From NCBI GenBank assembly GCA_036635835.1, contig JAVWPP010000023.1, forward strand, positions 1-16,552: a DNA stretch of 16,552 nucleotides. Reading direction: 5' to 3'. Every line of letters starts with the position of its first letter. Positions within the stretch are counted from its first letter, which is position 1. This document shows, one piece after another, positions 1 to 7,387 of this stretch. Source of the DNA: JAVWPP01 sp036635835 (GTDB lineage: Bacteria; Bacillota; Clostridia; TANB77; CAG-465). Below the pieces are notes generated by a model, which saw nothing but the letters and a program-made list of their open reading frames with translations, had not been told where the DNA came from and searched no databases. The translations under genes were made by a program, and so were the position numbers.

Positions 1-86
1 AATTAATTTTTAAGTCGAAATATATACATAGACTATATTTTTCTTACATTTTTTAAGCTTTTTAAAACTTTTTTATGTAAATCTTA

Positions 87-115
87 TTGCTATTTTTGCA
101 TAAGTATAGTATAAT
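87..115 (+). promoter_or_regulatory. Sigma-A type promoter for the gene at 172
   Basis: TTGCTA at 87-92 and TATAAT at 110-115 are separated by exactly 17 bases. The predicted start of transcription near 122 leaves a leader of about 50 bases before the ATG at 172, which has a GGAGG ribosome-binding site at 161-165. The -10 box is perfect and the -35 box matches TTGACA at four of six positions. Confidence 0.6.
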
Positions 116-171
116 TAGTAAATACGAAAAAAAATATATGTTTAAAATTATTAAATATTGGAGGTAGCATT

Positions 172-891
172 ATGAATAATTATTCAAATGAAACAAGACT
201 AGCAAGTATATTTGGTATGGTTTTTGAAGGTTTAGACGCATATGCTCTTACACAAAAGGTAGATTCTCATAAAACATTAGACAAAGAAACTTTGCTTAGA
301 CAGTTAGTTAATGAAAACTCTAAAAACTCAGCATGTTTAACTACAAACGAGAGCTTTTTACAAATAAATATACAGGAGTATTTTATACAAAATGTATTAA
401 AAGAATGCTATAATATTACTCAAATAAAAAACTCGGATTTGTCTTTTGTAAAAGTTAAGAAAATGCTAAAACTTTTAGATATAGCAGCTTTTTCATTTAC
501 TCAAAACAGCATTGTAAACTTATCTTTAAACGGTAAAATAACTACTATTTTTGATAGAGTAGCTATTCTAACAGGTAAAGAAGATCATATGGATAAACTT
601 ATGCAAAACATGCTAACTTATTGTTACCTTTATATAAATACAGATAACGAAAATGAGCTTCTAGCTTTAGAACAAGATATTTACTCTAATATTTCAGAAA
701 TATTTGTTGGAACTATTCATTTTATAAAAAACAACAAAGCTTGTGCTAATGTATGGATTACTTCTGTAATATCAGAATATGTAAATGTATTAGGAAAAAC
801 AAATGCATATTTAGATCCAAATGTTTGTGATATATGCATGGCATGTAGAGTAAAAGGCTTTAAATTGCCAGTTAACAAATATGAAATTTAA
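172..891 (+). CDS. Hypothetical protein, 239 aa, with C-terminal CxxCxxC
   Basis: I do not recognise this protein. It has no signal peptide and no membrane segment, so it is probably cytoplasmic. It looks mainly helical and is rich in Asn, Leu and Lys. The one striking element is close to the C-terminus: cysteines 219, 222 and 225 form a CxxCxxC pattern followed by a basic stretch, which could bind a metal or form a small redox site; more cysteines occur at about 55, 79, 150 and 190. The start is supported by GGAGG seven bases upstream of the ATG. The gene is monocistronic, with its own promoter and a terminator 20 bases after the stop. The neighbour on the other strand is unrelated and gives no functional clue. 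Confidence 0.8.
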   Translation: MNNYSNETRLASIFGMVFEGLDAYALTQKVDSHKTLDKETLLRQLVNENSKNSACLTTNESFLQINIQEYFIQNVLKECYNITQIKNSDLSFVKVKKMLKLLDIAAFSFTQNSIVNLSLNGKITTIFDRVAILTGKEDHMDKLMQNMLTYCYLYINTDNENELLALEQDIYSNISEIFVGTIHFIKNNKACANVWITSVISEYVNVLGKTNAYLDPNVCDICMACRVKGFKLPVNKYEI

Positions 892-903
892 ACTAATTAA
901 ACT

Positions 904-933
904 AAAAAAAGACATCAATTAGATGTCTTTTTT
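904..933 (+). terminator. Bidirectional rho-independent terminator
   Basis: GACATC (911-916), loop AATTA, GATGTC (922-927), with an A-run before and a T-run after the stem. The symmetry means it can stop transcription from the gene at 172 on the plus strand and from the ATPase gene, which ends about 70 bases away, on the minus strand. Confidence 0.8.
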
Positions 934-1002
934 CATGTCTATTTATCTAACTATCTACATATAAACTAGAACTATTCATACAGTAGATACTACGTTTTCT
1001 TT

Positions 1003-2304
1003 TTATTTAATACAAAACACTGCATAAAGTGGCACAGATTTAATACCGTTTTGGTAGCCGAAATTTTTAGCAGATATACGTATACTATACTTTGGATTAA
1101 ATCTTTTTACATAAATATTTAATCTTTTAGAAGTAACATTATCTTTTACTTTTACTTCAATAGGAACCATACCGTCATCTGTATATATAACAAAATCTAC
1201 CTCTGCAGTATTAGTTGAATTCCAATAGTACAAAGAATATTTATTGCATAGTAATTGATTTGCTACATAATTTTCAGCAATTACACCCTTATATATAAAT
1301 GACTTATCTAATATAATATCGCTACTTTTAATCTCTAACAAACTCGTCAAAATGCCTACATCACTTAGATACAGTTTAAAATCATCTTCGCTTATAAATG
1401 CTTTTGGTGGCACCTGTATAGCATTTAGCAAAAAGCATTTGCAAACCATACCACTAGAAAGAAGCCAGTCTAATGAACTTTGGTATTCTCTCGATCTTGC
1501 ACTTTTATTTATTTTGCTATACTGAAATTTATTACTTGTATTACCTAATTGATTAGGTATAGACTTATATATAGTCTCTATTCTTACAGCTTCCATATCG
1601 TTAATTACATATTTATTCATATCATTTAAATATGATGTTACTATATCTGAAATAATAAAAGTTCTAAAATCTAATATATCTTTATTATTTGAAATAAAGT
1701 TTTTTATAGCTTCTGGCATTCCACCTATACACAAATACAATCTATATAGCTTTAATAATTTTTCATGCAATACTTCATCAATAGGTATCATTTCATTATA
1801 ACACTTGTATATTTCATCTATTAACAGCTGACTTTCACACGCAAGTAAAAATTCTTCAAAATCCATTGGATGCATATCTAGCATTCTAACTTTACCAACT
1901 GGAAAAGAAGCATGAAATCTATTAAGCTTAACTCCAAGTAAAGATCCTGCACATATTATTTTATATGGTAGTTCACTTTCGCTAAAGTATTTTAAAGCAC
2001 TTATTAACTCTTCGCTTTCTTGTATTTCATCGAAAAATATTATTGTGTTTTCTAAATCTATTTGCTTATTTAAATATAGTTTCATTCTACTAAATTTCTC
2101 ATCTGTATTTATTTCTTGTGCAAAAATTTTAATTATTTCTGGATGTTCAAATAAGTTTAAATATATATAATTTTCAAATTCATTTTTACAAAACTCTGTA
2201 ATTATATATGTTTTACCTATTTGTCTTGCACCTATAATCATAAGAGGAGTTTTAATTTCATTGCTTTTCCAGTAAAGCAGTTCTTCGTATATTTTTCTTT
2301 TCAA
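1003..2304 (-). CDS. AAA ATPase with DUF4143-like C-terminal region
   Basis: The N-terminus carries a Walker A motif (GARQIGKT, about residues 25-32) and a Walker B motif (IIFFDEIQ, about 88-95), as in the AAA_14 group of P-loop ATPases. The C-terminal third resembles DUF4143: it contains EVDFVI followed about 12 residues later by EVKV, which fits a PD-(D/E)xK nuclease-like fold. The roughly 433 aa length is normal for this family, which is common in Clostridia and Bacteroidetes, often variable between strains, and of unproven function (proposed DNA- or defence-related roles). I chose the TTG start at 2304, because AGGTGAT at 2315-2309 is a good ribosome-binding site for it. The longer GTG start at 2313 would lie inside that site. 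The gene is monocistronic and has a strong promoter almost abutting the start. Confidence 0.88.
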   Translation of the reverse strand: MKRKIYEELLYWKSNEIKTPLMIIGARQIGKTYIITEFCKNEFENYIYLNLFEHPEIIKIFAQEINTDEKFSRMKLYLNKQIDLENTIIFFDEIQESEELISALKYFSESELPYKIICAGSLLGVKLNRFHASFPVGKVRMLDMHPMDFEEFLLACESQLLIDEIYKCYNEMIPIDEVLHEKLLKLYRLYLCIGGMPEAIKNFISNNKDILDFRTFIISDIVTSYLNDMNKYVINDMEAVRIETIYKSIPNQLGNTSNKFQYSKINKSARSREYQSSLDWLLSSGMVCKCFLLNAIQVPPKAFISEDDFKLYLSDVGILTSLLEIKSSDIILDKSFIYKGVIAENYVANQLLCNKYSLYYWNSTNTAEVDFVIYTDDGMVPIEVKVKDNVTSKRLNIYVKRFNPKYSIRISAKNFGYQNGIKSVPLYAVFCIK

Positions 2305-2321
2305 TTTTATCACCTAGATTA

Positions 2322-2350
2322 ATTATATCTTATTTTTTTCATAATGTCAA
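2322..2350 (-). promoter_or_regulatory. Near-perfect sigma-A promoter for the ATPase gene
   Basis: On the minus strand TTGACA (2350-2345) is followed by exactly 17 bases and TATAAT (2327-2322), a full consensus match. Transcription should begin near 2315, only about 11 bases before the TTG start, so the leader would hold little more than the AGGTGAT ribosome-binding site. The -35 box lies at the edge of the 33-bp repeat array. Confidence 0.8.
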
Positions 2351-2355
2351 ACGCT

Positions 2356-2437
2356 CATCACGTTTTTCATAGATACTTTTGCATATTTCATCACGCTTTT
2401 CATAGATAGTTTTACGTGTTTCATCACGTTTTTCATA
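2356..2437. repeat. 33-bp direct tandem repeat, about 2.5 units
   Basis: Units begin at 2356, 2389 and 2422, each with CATCACG(T/C)TTTTCATAG, giving a strict 33-bp period with a few substitutions; the third unit is partial. The period is 11 codons, and two of the three minus-strand frames stay open through the array. One reads an 11-residue repeat with YEKRDE at its core but no start codon. The other is a 29-codon ORF from ATG 2436 to TGA 2347, rich in Met, Lys and Val, without a ribosome-binding site. The array fills the space between the spoIVB stop and the ATPase promoter. Confidence 0.85.
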
Positions 2438-2450
2438 GGAAAGCTAAATA

Positions 2451-3536
2451 TTACTTCATACTATTCATATCTCTAATCATATTTTCTATAAAAACTCCAT
2501 AGCCTCTAGTTGGTTCATTTAAAAAAACATGAGTAACTGCGCCAATTAATTTACCACCTTGCAAAATGGGGCTACCACTCATTCCTTGGACTATTCCACC
2601 GGTTATTTCTAGTAGCTTTTTATCTGTAACTTCAATTACCATATTTTTATTACCTGTAGAATCTTGTATAACTTTTATTATTTTAATTTCAAATTTTTGC
2701 GGTTTGCTACCGTTTATACAAGTATATATATATGCTTTGCCTTCTTTTATCTTGTTTTTAAGACAAATATCTATCTTATTTTTTTCTTTATACATAGTAT
2801 CTTCTAGCATTTTTCCGTAAATTCCATACTCAGTATTTAAATTTATTTGGGCTATAACATCGGTCGTAAGAGTTCCGCGCAGGTCTCCTGGCTTGCCTGC
2901 ATAGCCTTTGTTTACATTAAGGATACTAGTTTTAACAAGGCCTCCTGTAAGTATAGGCAGTATATAATTTTCTTTAGTCTCCGTTATACCATGACCAAGC
3001 CCAGCAAAATTCTTGTTTTTTCTATCGTAAAACGTAATAATGCCAACACCTGCGCTGCTATCTTTTACCCAAAGTCCTAGCTTATACTGTCCATTTGTTT
3101 TAGAAAGCGCAGGAACTATATTAGTTATATGCTCTTTACCTTTTCTGCAGACTCTTAGCTTAAGACTTTGTCCATTACTTTTTTTTGTAATTTGCATAAG
3201 CTCTTCATTTGTTTCTACCTTAATGTCGTTAACTTCTAGTATTATATCTCCTATGCTTAAATTAACCCCCTCTAGCGTGTTACGCTGCCCAGATGCCGTA
3301 TCTACGTAGTCTATGCCCATAACTAGCACGCCTGAAGCAAGTAGCCTTATACCGGTAGGCTCGCCTCCTAAAACTATGTCCATATCTTTAACATTTTCAT
3401 TTAATATTTTTTGCTTACTCATAGTTTCTACAGTTTCTTTGCTTCTCATATATCCATATATATATATGATGGACAGTATAAACGCTATAGCTACTATATA
3501 TTTTAGTTTACTGTTTGGAGTTTTAAATTTGTACAT
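2451..3536 (-). CDS. spoIVB: SpoIVB serine protease (stage IV sporulation, S55 family)
   Basis: SpoIVB is made in the forespore and acts in the space between the forespore membranes. It cuts SpoIVFA, which frees SpoIVFB to process pro-sigma-K in the mother cell. Residues 11-29 form an N-terminal membrane anchor. A PDZ domain spans about 60-140, and the S55 peptidase region covers the C-terminal half. The triad is visible: His182 (FAGLGHGI), Asp305 (VTDKKLL) and Ser320 (GMSGSP). The Asp-to-Ser spacing of 15 is the same as between Asp363 and Ser378 in Bacillus subtilis. At 361 aa it is slightly shorter than the B. subtilis protein. AAAGGA overlaps the stop of the upstream membrane-protein gene, so the two are probably cotranscribed. 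The usual neighbours recN and spo0A are absent here. Confidence 0.97.
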   Translation of the reverse strand: MYKFKTPNSKLKYIVAIAFILSIIYIYGYMRSKETVETMSKQKILNENVKDMDIVLGGEPTGIRLLASGVLVMGIDYVDTASGQRNTLEGVNLSIGDIILEVNDIKVETNEELMQITKKSNGQSLKLRVCRKGKEHITNIVPALSKTNGQYKLGLWVKDSSAGVGIITFYDRKNKNFAGLGHGITETKENYILPILTGGLVKTSILNVNKGYAGKPGDLRGTLTTDVIAQINLNTEYGIYGKMLEDTMYKEKNKIDICLKNKIKEGKAYIYTCINGSKPQKFEIKIIKVIQDSTGNKNMVIEVTDKKLLEITGGIVQGMSGSPILQGGKLIGAVTHVFLNEPTRGYGVFIENMIRDMNSMK

Positions 3537-3550
3537 ACTATCCCATTCCT

Positions 3551-3914
3551 TTAAACTATATTAACTCCCATAATGCCGCCAAGCATTCCAGATACAGTGG
3601 CTGCAAGGAAATATAGTGATATGCTAAGACTTATCCATGGCGCTCCGCAAAAAACCTAGGTTTACTGCATATATTATTACCATATATATAAATCCAAAAA
3701 GCGTGCCATACAGCATTCCCTTTTCTTTCATGTTTCTTGCTAGCATTATAGCTCCTATAAGGACAGAAACAATAGTTGTAGCAAAAACAAATGTCGTCAT
3801 AAGAGAATCGCTAACATTAGTATATGTAAGAATAGCTGAAAATATAAGCAGCATTATTAAAGTAATAAGAAATGACGTGCCTAAACTAATTAAAAAATTT
3901 TTAAACTTGTTCAT
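3551..3914 (-). CDS. TIGR04086-type membrane protein, frameshifted
   Basis: The unshifted frame gives a 96-residue protein (stop at 3624) with three membrane segments at about 7-30, 38-58 and 66-88. The last residues are polar and unlike a membrane protein. Removing one base from the A6 run at 3649-3654 (T6 on the coding strand) continues the frame to a stop at 3553-3551. That adds a fourth hydrophobic segment (ISLYFLAATVSGMLGGIMG) and gives a 120-residue, four-helix protein, the layout I expect of the TIGR04086 family of small Firmicute membrane proteins. GGGAGG precedes the ATG. The restored stop lies 14 bases upstream of the spoIVB ATG, which supports both the longer frame and an operon. 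The function of the family is unknown to me. Confidence 0.8.
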
Positions 3915-4004
3915 AAAAACCTCCCTAATATTTACTAAACTATATGTACAAAATCTCTTCTTTATGATAAACTTTTATTATATGATTAAAAGGAGTGAAT
4001 AATT

Positions 4005-4733
4005 ATGAATAAAGTTGCACTTGTAACTGGTGGTTCTAGAGGAATCGGTAAAGCTGTAGTAATTATGCTTGCTAAAGAAGGTTACCACGTTTTTTTAAAT
4101 TACAACAAGTCTGTTACGCAAGCTATTGATATTAAGAAAGAGCTAGCTAATGATGGTTTTTCTATAGACATTATAAAAGCAGATATTTCTATTTTTTCTG
4201 AAGTTGAGACTATGATGGATTTTGTTTTTAGTAAAGTGAAAAAGATTGATTTGCTTGTTAATAACGCTGGCGTAAGCGTTGAGAAGATGTTTACAGACTG
4301 CTCTTTAGCAGATTTCGACAAGGTTTTTGATACTAATGTAAAAGGTACTTTTTTAGTTACTAAGCATATTGCTAAGAAAATGGTTAAGCAGCATAGCGGA
4401 AATATAATTAATATTTCTTCTATTTGGGGCATTACTGGTGCTTCTTGTGAGACTATATATTCTGCTTCTAAAGCTGCTATAATTGGCCTTACTAAAGCGC
4501 TTGCTAAAGAGCTTGGACCTACTAATATACGTGTTAACTGCATTGCTCCTGGTATGATTGCTACGGATATGAATGCTATTTATTCTGATGATGAGATTGA
4601 TGCTATAACTAACGATACTCCGCTTATGCGCATTGGAAAGCCTGAGGATATTGCTAGGTGCGTTAAATGGCTTGCTGAAGATGAGTTTACTACTGGGCAG
4701 GTTATTTCTCCTAATGGTGGCTGGGTTATTTAG
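4005..4733 (+). CDS. ymfI: Short-chain dehydrogenase/reductase, probable EF-P 5-aminopentanone reductase
   Basis: This is a classical SDR of 242 aa. It has the cofactor-binding TGGSRGIG motif at 8-15, NNAG at 86-89, catalytic Asn111, Ser138 or Ser139, and Tyr152-xxx-Lys156. It would normally be annotated as FabG-like. However, the active-site stretch SSIWGITGASCETIYSASK and the TGQVISPNGGW ending resemble, from memory, the YmfI group, which reduces the 5-aminopentanone group on elongation factor P, more than FabG of fatty-acid synthesis. No other fatty-acid genes are adjacent, which agrees with that. The SDR call is certain; the substrate is an inference. AAAAGGAG sits 12 bases upstream of the ATG. 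The gene is transcribed alone and ends in a strong terminator. Confidence 0.93.
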   Translation: MNKVALVTGGSRGIGKAVVIMLAKEGYHVFLNYNKSVTQAIDIKKELANDGFSIDIIKADISIFSEVETMMDFVFSKVKKIDLLVNNAGVSVEKMFTDCSLADFDKVFDTNVKGTFLVTKHIAKKMVKQHSGNIINISSIWGITGASCETIYSASKAAIIGLTKALAKELGPTNIRVNCIAPGMIATDMNAIYSDDEIDAITNDTPLMRIGKPEDIARCVKWLAEDEFTTGQVISPNGGWVI

Positions 4734-4747
4734 TTTTTTACATAATT

Positions 4748-4797
4748 GTACCCTATAAATATTTTGGTATTTATAGGGTACTTTATTTCTTTTTTTT
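4748..4797 (+). terminator. Strong rho-independent terminator after the SDR gene
   Basis: A 14-bp perfect stem (4748-4761 with 4768-4781, beginning GTACCC) closes a 6-base loop and is followed by CTTTATTTCTTTTTTTT. It lies 14 bases after the stop codon. Confidence 0.92.
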
Positions 4798-4806
4798 ATT
4801 TCTTTA

Positions 4807-4861
4807 TTTTTTCTTTTAAAACATATGAGTTACTTTATTCTCATTACCCATACTTCCGTAT
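4807..4861 (+). repeat. 55-bp direct repeat, copy 1, at the left gap edge
   Basis: It starts TTTTTTCTTTTAAAACATAT and ends CTTCCGTAT, is identical base for base to 4962-5016, and ends exactly at the first N. Its position suggests overlapping contig ends rather than a biological repeat. Confidence 0.95.
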
Positions 4862-4961
4862 NNNNNNNNNNNNNNNNNNNNNNNNNNNNNNNNNNNNNNN
4901 NNNNNNNNNNNNNNNNNNNNNNNNNNNNNNNNNNNNNNNNNNNNNNNNNNNNNNNNNNNNN
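4862..4961. other. Assembly gap of 100 N
   Basis: Exactly 100 Ns, the usual placeholder for a scaffold gap of unknown size. Both edges carry the same 55 bases, so the real distance may be zero, with the contigs simply overlapping, or the gap may hide collapsed repeat sequence. Confidence 0.98.
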
Positions 4962-5016
4962 TTTTTTCTTTTAAAACATATGAGTTACTTTATTCTCATT
5001 ACCCATACTTCCGTAT
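4962..5016 (+). repeat. 55-bp direct repeat, copy 2, at the right gap edge
   Basis: Identical to 4807-4861 and starting directly at the last N. The right boundary of identity coincides with the position that abuts the gap in copy 1. Confidence 0.95.
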
Positions 5017-5043
5017 CTAGATAGATATCTTTTATATGTTTCT

Positions 5044-5769
5044 CTATTTTAAAATACTATTTAAAAACTCTTGTAATCTAGGATTCTTAGGATGCTCAAA
5101 AAACTCTTTTGGCCCTGCTTCTTCTGCAATAACCCCTTGGTCTATAAATATAACCCTACTTGCAACTTCTTTTGCAAAGCCCATCTCATGAGTTACAACA
5201 ACCATTGTCATGCCTGCTTTAGCTAGATTTTTCATAAGCTCTAGAACTTCTTCAACCATTTCAGGGTCTAAAGCAGAAGTTGGCTCATCAAAAAGCATAA
5301 CTTCTGGCTCCATTGCAAGAGCTCTAATTATTGCTATTCTTTGCTTTTGCCCACCACTTAAATTCTTAGGATATGCATTTTCTTTGTCTAGAAGCCCTAT
5401 TTTTTCTAAAAGCTCTCTAGCTTTAACATCCGCTTCTTCCTTTGTATACAGCTTAAGCTGCACAGGAGCAAGCGTAATATTTTCAAGGACAGTTAAATGC
5501 GGAAATAGATTGAAATTCTGAAATACCATACCCATTTTCATGCGAAGCTTATTTAAATCTGCGTTTTTTCCAGTTATCTCTTCGTTATTTAAGAATATTT
5601 GCCCGCTAGTTGGTATCTCTAAAAGATTAAGACATCTTAAAAAAGTAGACTTACCTGAGCCAGATGGCCCTATAACTACAATCTTTTCTCCATCTTTTAT
5701 TTCTTCTGTTATACCTTTTAAGACTTCTGTTTTACCGTAATTTTTTTTAAGATTATTAACTTTTATCAT
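5044..5769 (-). CDS. Polar amino-acid ABC transporter, ATP-binding protein (GlnQ-like)
   Basis: This is the cytoplasmic ATPase that powers the importer encoded just upstream. All motifs are present in order in the 241-aa product: Walker A GPSGSGKST (34-42), Q-loop Gln84, signature LSGGQ (137-141), Walker B VMLFDEP (157-163) and switch His194. The length and the sequence FQNFNLFPHLTVLENI are typical of the GlnQ/HisP branch for polar amino acids. I place the start at ATG 5769. A TTG at 5790 would extend it, but the AAAGGAG that serves the ATG lies directly after that TTG. The start overlaps the end of the permease gene by 14 bases, so translation is probably coupled. The amino acid carried cannot be read from the sequence. 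Confidence 0.96.
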   Translation of the reverse strand: MIKVNNLKKNYGKTEVLKGITEEIKDGEKIVVIGPSGSGKSTFLRCLNLLEIPTSGQIFLNNEEITGKNADLNKLRMKMGMVFQNFNLFPHLTVLENITLAPVQLKLYTKEEADVKARELLEKIGLLDKENAYPKNLSGGQKQRIAIIRALAMEPEVMLFDEPTSALDPEMVEEVLELMKNLAKAGMTMVVVTHEMGFAKEVASRVIFIDQGVIAEEAGPKEFFEHPKNPRLQEFLNSILK

Positions 5770-7250
5770 CTTGAAGCATACTCCTTTCAAAATTTTTAAT
5801 TATACTTGTAAGTCCTAGAACTATTATTAGATATATTATAGCTACAATAATAAGTGGGAAGAAATAGTCATAGGTTCTAGATGCTATAATATCTGAAGAT
5901 TTAGTTAAGTCCATTATACCTATGTATCCTGCAACTGCTGTTTCTTTTACAAGAGATATAAACTCATTACCTAGAGTAGGTAGTATGTTTTTAATTGCTT
6001 GTGGCATTATTATATATCTCATAGTTTGTATTTTAGAAAGTCCTAGAGACCTTCCTGCTTCTGCTTGGCCAAGGTCTATAGATCCAAGCCCCGCTCTAAT
6101 TATTTCAGCAACATACGCAGCTGAATTTAAACCAAATGCAAGTGTTCCTACAAATATAATGTTTATATCTTGGAAACCGGCGAAATATAACATAATATAA
6201 TATCATAAGCTGCAAAATAACTGGTGTTCCTCTTATTATATTAACGTATATATTACATATAAATGCTGGTATTTTAAAGTGTTTATTGTCTTTAGCTATA
6301 TTTATTATAAGGGCAATAAATGTACCAAGCACTGTTCCAATTACTATTGCAAATATAGCAATTAGGATTGTATTTCTTAAGCCTTCTAGTATAAGTATGT
6401 ATCTTTCATCTTTAATTAATGTCTTATAGAAATCTTCACATATTCCTTCTACAAAGTTACTTACACCTTCTTCTTTTTTAACCTCTCCGGAATGATTAAT
6501 TACAAATTCATCTATCTTGTTTTCTTTCATTAATCTTACTAGCACTTTATTTATTTGACCTAGTAGCTCAGTATTTCCTTTTTTAACTACCATTCCGTAC
6601 TTATCTATAAATAGTTCGCCTTCTAATACTTTAAGGTCTGGATTTACTTTAACTAGCTCTGCTGCTGGCAAAGAGTCCATTACTAGTGCATCTACTTTTC
6701 CTGCTTTTAAGTCTTCTGCTGCTCCTAAATATTTTTTGTGATGAACTAGTTTAACATTTGGATAGTCTACTGCTATAACCTGATCTGCTACTGTTCCAAG
6801 CTGCACTGCTACCTTTTTACCGTTTATATCTTCTGGTTTAGTTAGCACGCTGTTATCTGCTCTTACAAGTACAACTTGCTTAGCTACAGCATATTCTATA
6901 GAAAAGTCTACTTCTTTAAGCCTTTCTTCTGTTATAGACATGCCTGCTGCAACAAAGTCTGATCTTCCAGATTTAACTTCGTTTATTAGCGAATCAAAAG
7001 TTATATCTTTTACAACTAACTCTCTATCCATTTCTTCTGCTATTTCGCCTGCTATGTCTACATCTACGCCTATTATAGCTTGTCCTTCGTAGTATTCATA
7101 TGGGGCAAATCCACCAGATGTAGCCATAACTAGTTTCTCTTTACTACCATCTGTTTTTTCACCTTTTTTTAATATATTAGGTGCAAACAAAATAGCTAGT
7201 ACTACAGCTACAGCTAGCAGGCTTTTTATTATTATATTTACCTTTTTCAT
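5756..7250 (-). CDS. Fused amino-acid-binding protein/permease, frameshifted
   Basis: One polypeptide of about 497 aa is expected. It has a hydrophobic N-terminal anchor (7-26, no lipobox Cys), an SBP_bac_3 binding domain (about 38-255), and a HisM/GlnP-type permease domain from about 283. The permease carries the EAA-loop motif EAGRSLGLSKIQTMRYIIMPQA, split here as EAGRSLGLS and MRYIIMPQA, which contacts the ATPase. Fused binding/permease proteins are known in Firmicutes. The unshifted frame leaves the conserved sequence after LYYVIF (residue 356) and stops at 6105; the rest continues in another frame (AGFQDINI) to 5756. One extra base at 6182-6185 (TTTCGCC where TTCGCC is needed) explains it. 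I start at ATG 7250, nine bases after AAAGGAG; the ATG at 7256 is too close to that site. Confidence 0.93.
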
Positions 7251-7272
7251 AAACATTATCTCCTTTAAAATA

Positions 7273-7301
7273 ATTATATATTAAACAAAAAATATAATCA
7301 A
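7273..7301 (-). promoter_or_regulatory. Promoter of the amino-acid ABC transporter unit
   Basis: TTGATT (7301-7296), 17-base spacer, TATAAT (7278-7273) on the minus strand, about 25 bases before the start codon at 7250. I see no T-box or riboswitch in the short leader. Confidence 0.65.
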
Positions 7302-7346
7302 TAAATGGGTAATTATTTTTTTAAAACTTATCAGTTAGTTTAGGGA

Positions 7347-7375
7347 TAAAAAATAGAAGAGTCTTTACTCTTCTA
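7347..7375 (-). terminator. Rho-independent terminator after the exported unknown
   Basis: On the minus strand a 9-bp stem (7375-7367 with 7362-7354, TAGAAGAGT and its complement) has an AAAG loop and is followed by TTTTTTAT. It separates the 7388 gene from the ABC transporter promoter. Confidence 0.85.
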
Positions 7376-7387
7376 CTTTAATCTCAT

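Larger units (their letters stand above)
4784..5043. other. Non-coding stretch between convergent genes, containing the gap
   Basis: Apart from the terminator tail, the two 55-bp copies and the 100-N gap, I see nothing functional. The reading frame that runs through the Ns is an artefact. An ATGAG/CTCAT pair inside the 55-bp element could form a weak 5-bp hairpin, but no clear terminator for the ABC transporter unit is visible before the gap. Confidence 0.7.

Noticed and set aside
2356..2437. Possible CRISPR array
   Set aside because: The units are contiguous with no unique spacers, the number is under three, and no cas gene is near.
2566..3564. Several plus-strand open frames opposite spoIVB
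   Set aside because: They are shadows of a well-supported gene; none has a ribosome-binding site or a recognisable product.
3649..3658. Programmed -1 frameshift at T-TTT-TTG in the membrane-protein gene
   Set aside because: The -1 frame reaches a stop after five codons; only a +1 change restores the conserved C-terminus.
3637..4002. 121-codon plus-strand frame opposite the small membrane-protein gene
   Set aside because: It is the antisense of a hydrophobic coding sequence and would run into the SDR ribosome-binding site; the minus-strand gene has GGGAGG and family-like helices.
4100..4543. 147-codon minus-strand frame inside the SDR gene
   Set aside because: The plus strand encodes a complete SDR with all catalytic motifs; this frame is a mirror of it.
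4807..5016. Target-site duplication or mobile-element ends around the gap
   Set aside because: 55 bp is far too long for a target duplication, there are no terminal inverted repeats, and identity ends exactly at the Ns, as expected of contig overlap.
4746..5024. Plus-strand open frame through the N gap
   Set aside because: It exists only because Ns carry no stop codons; both ends are the same 55-bp non-coding element.
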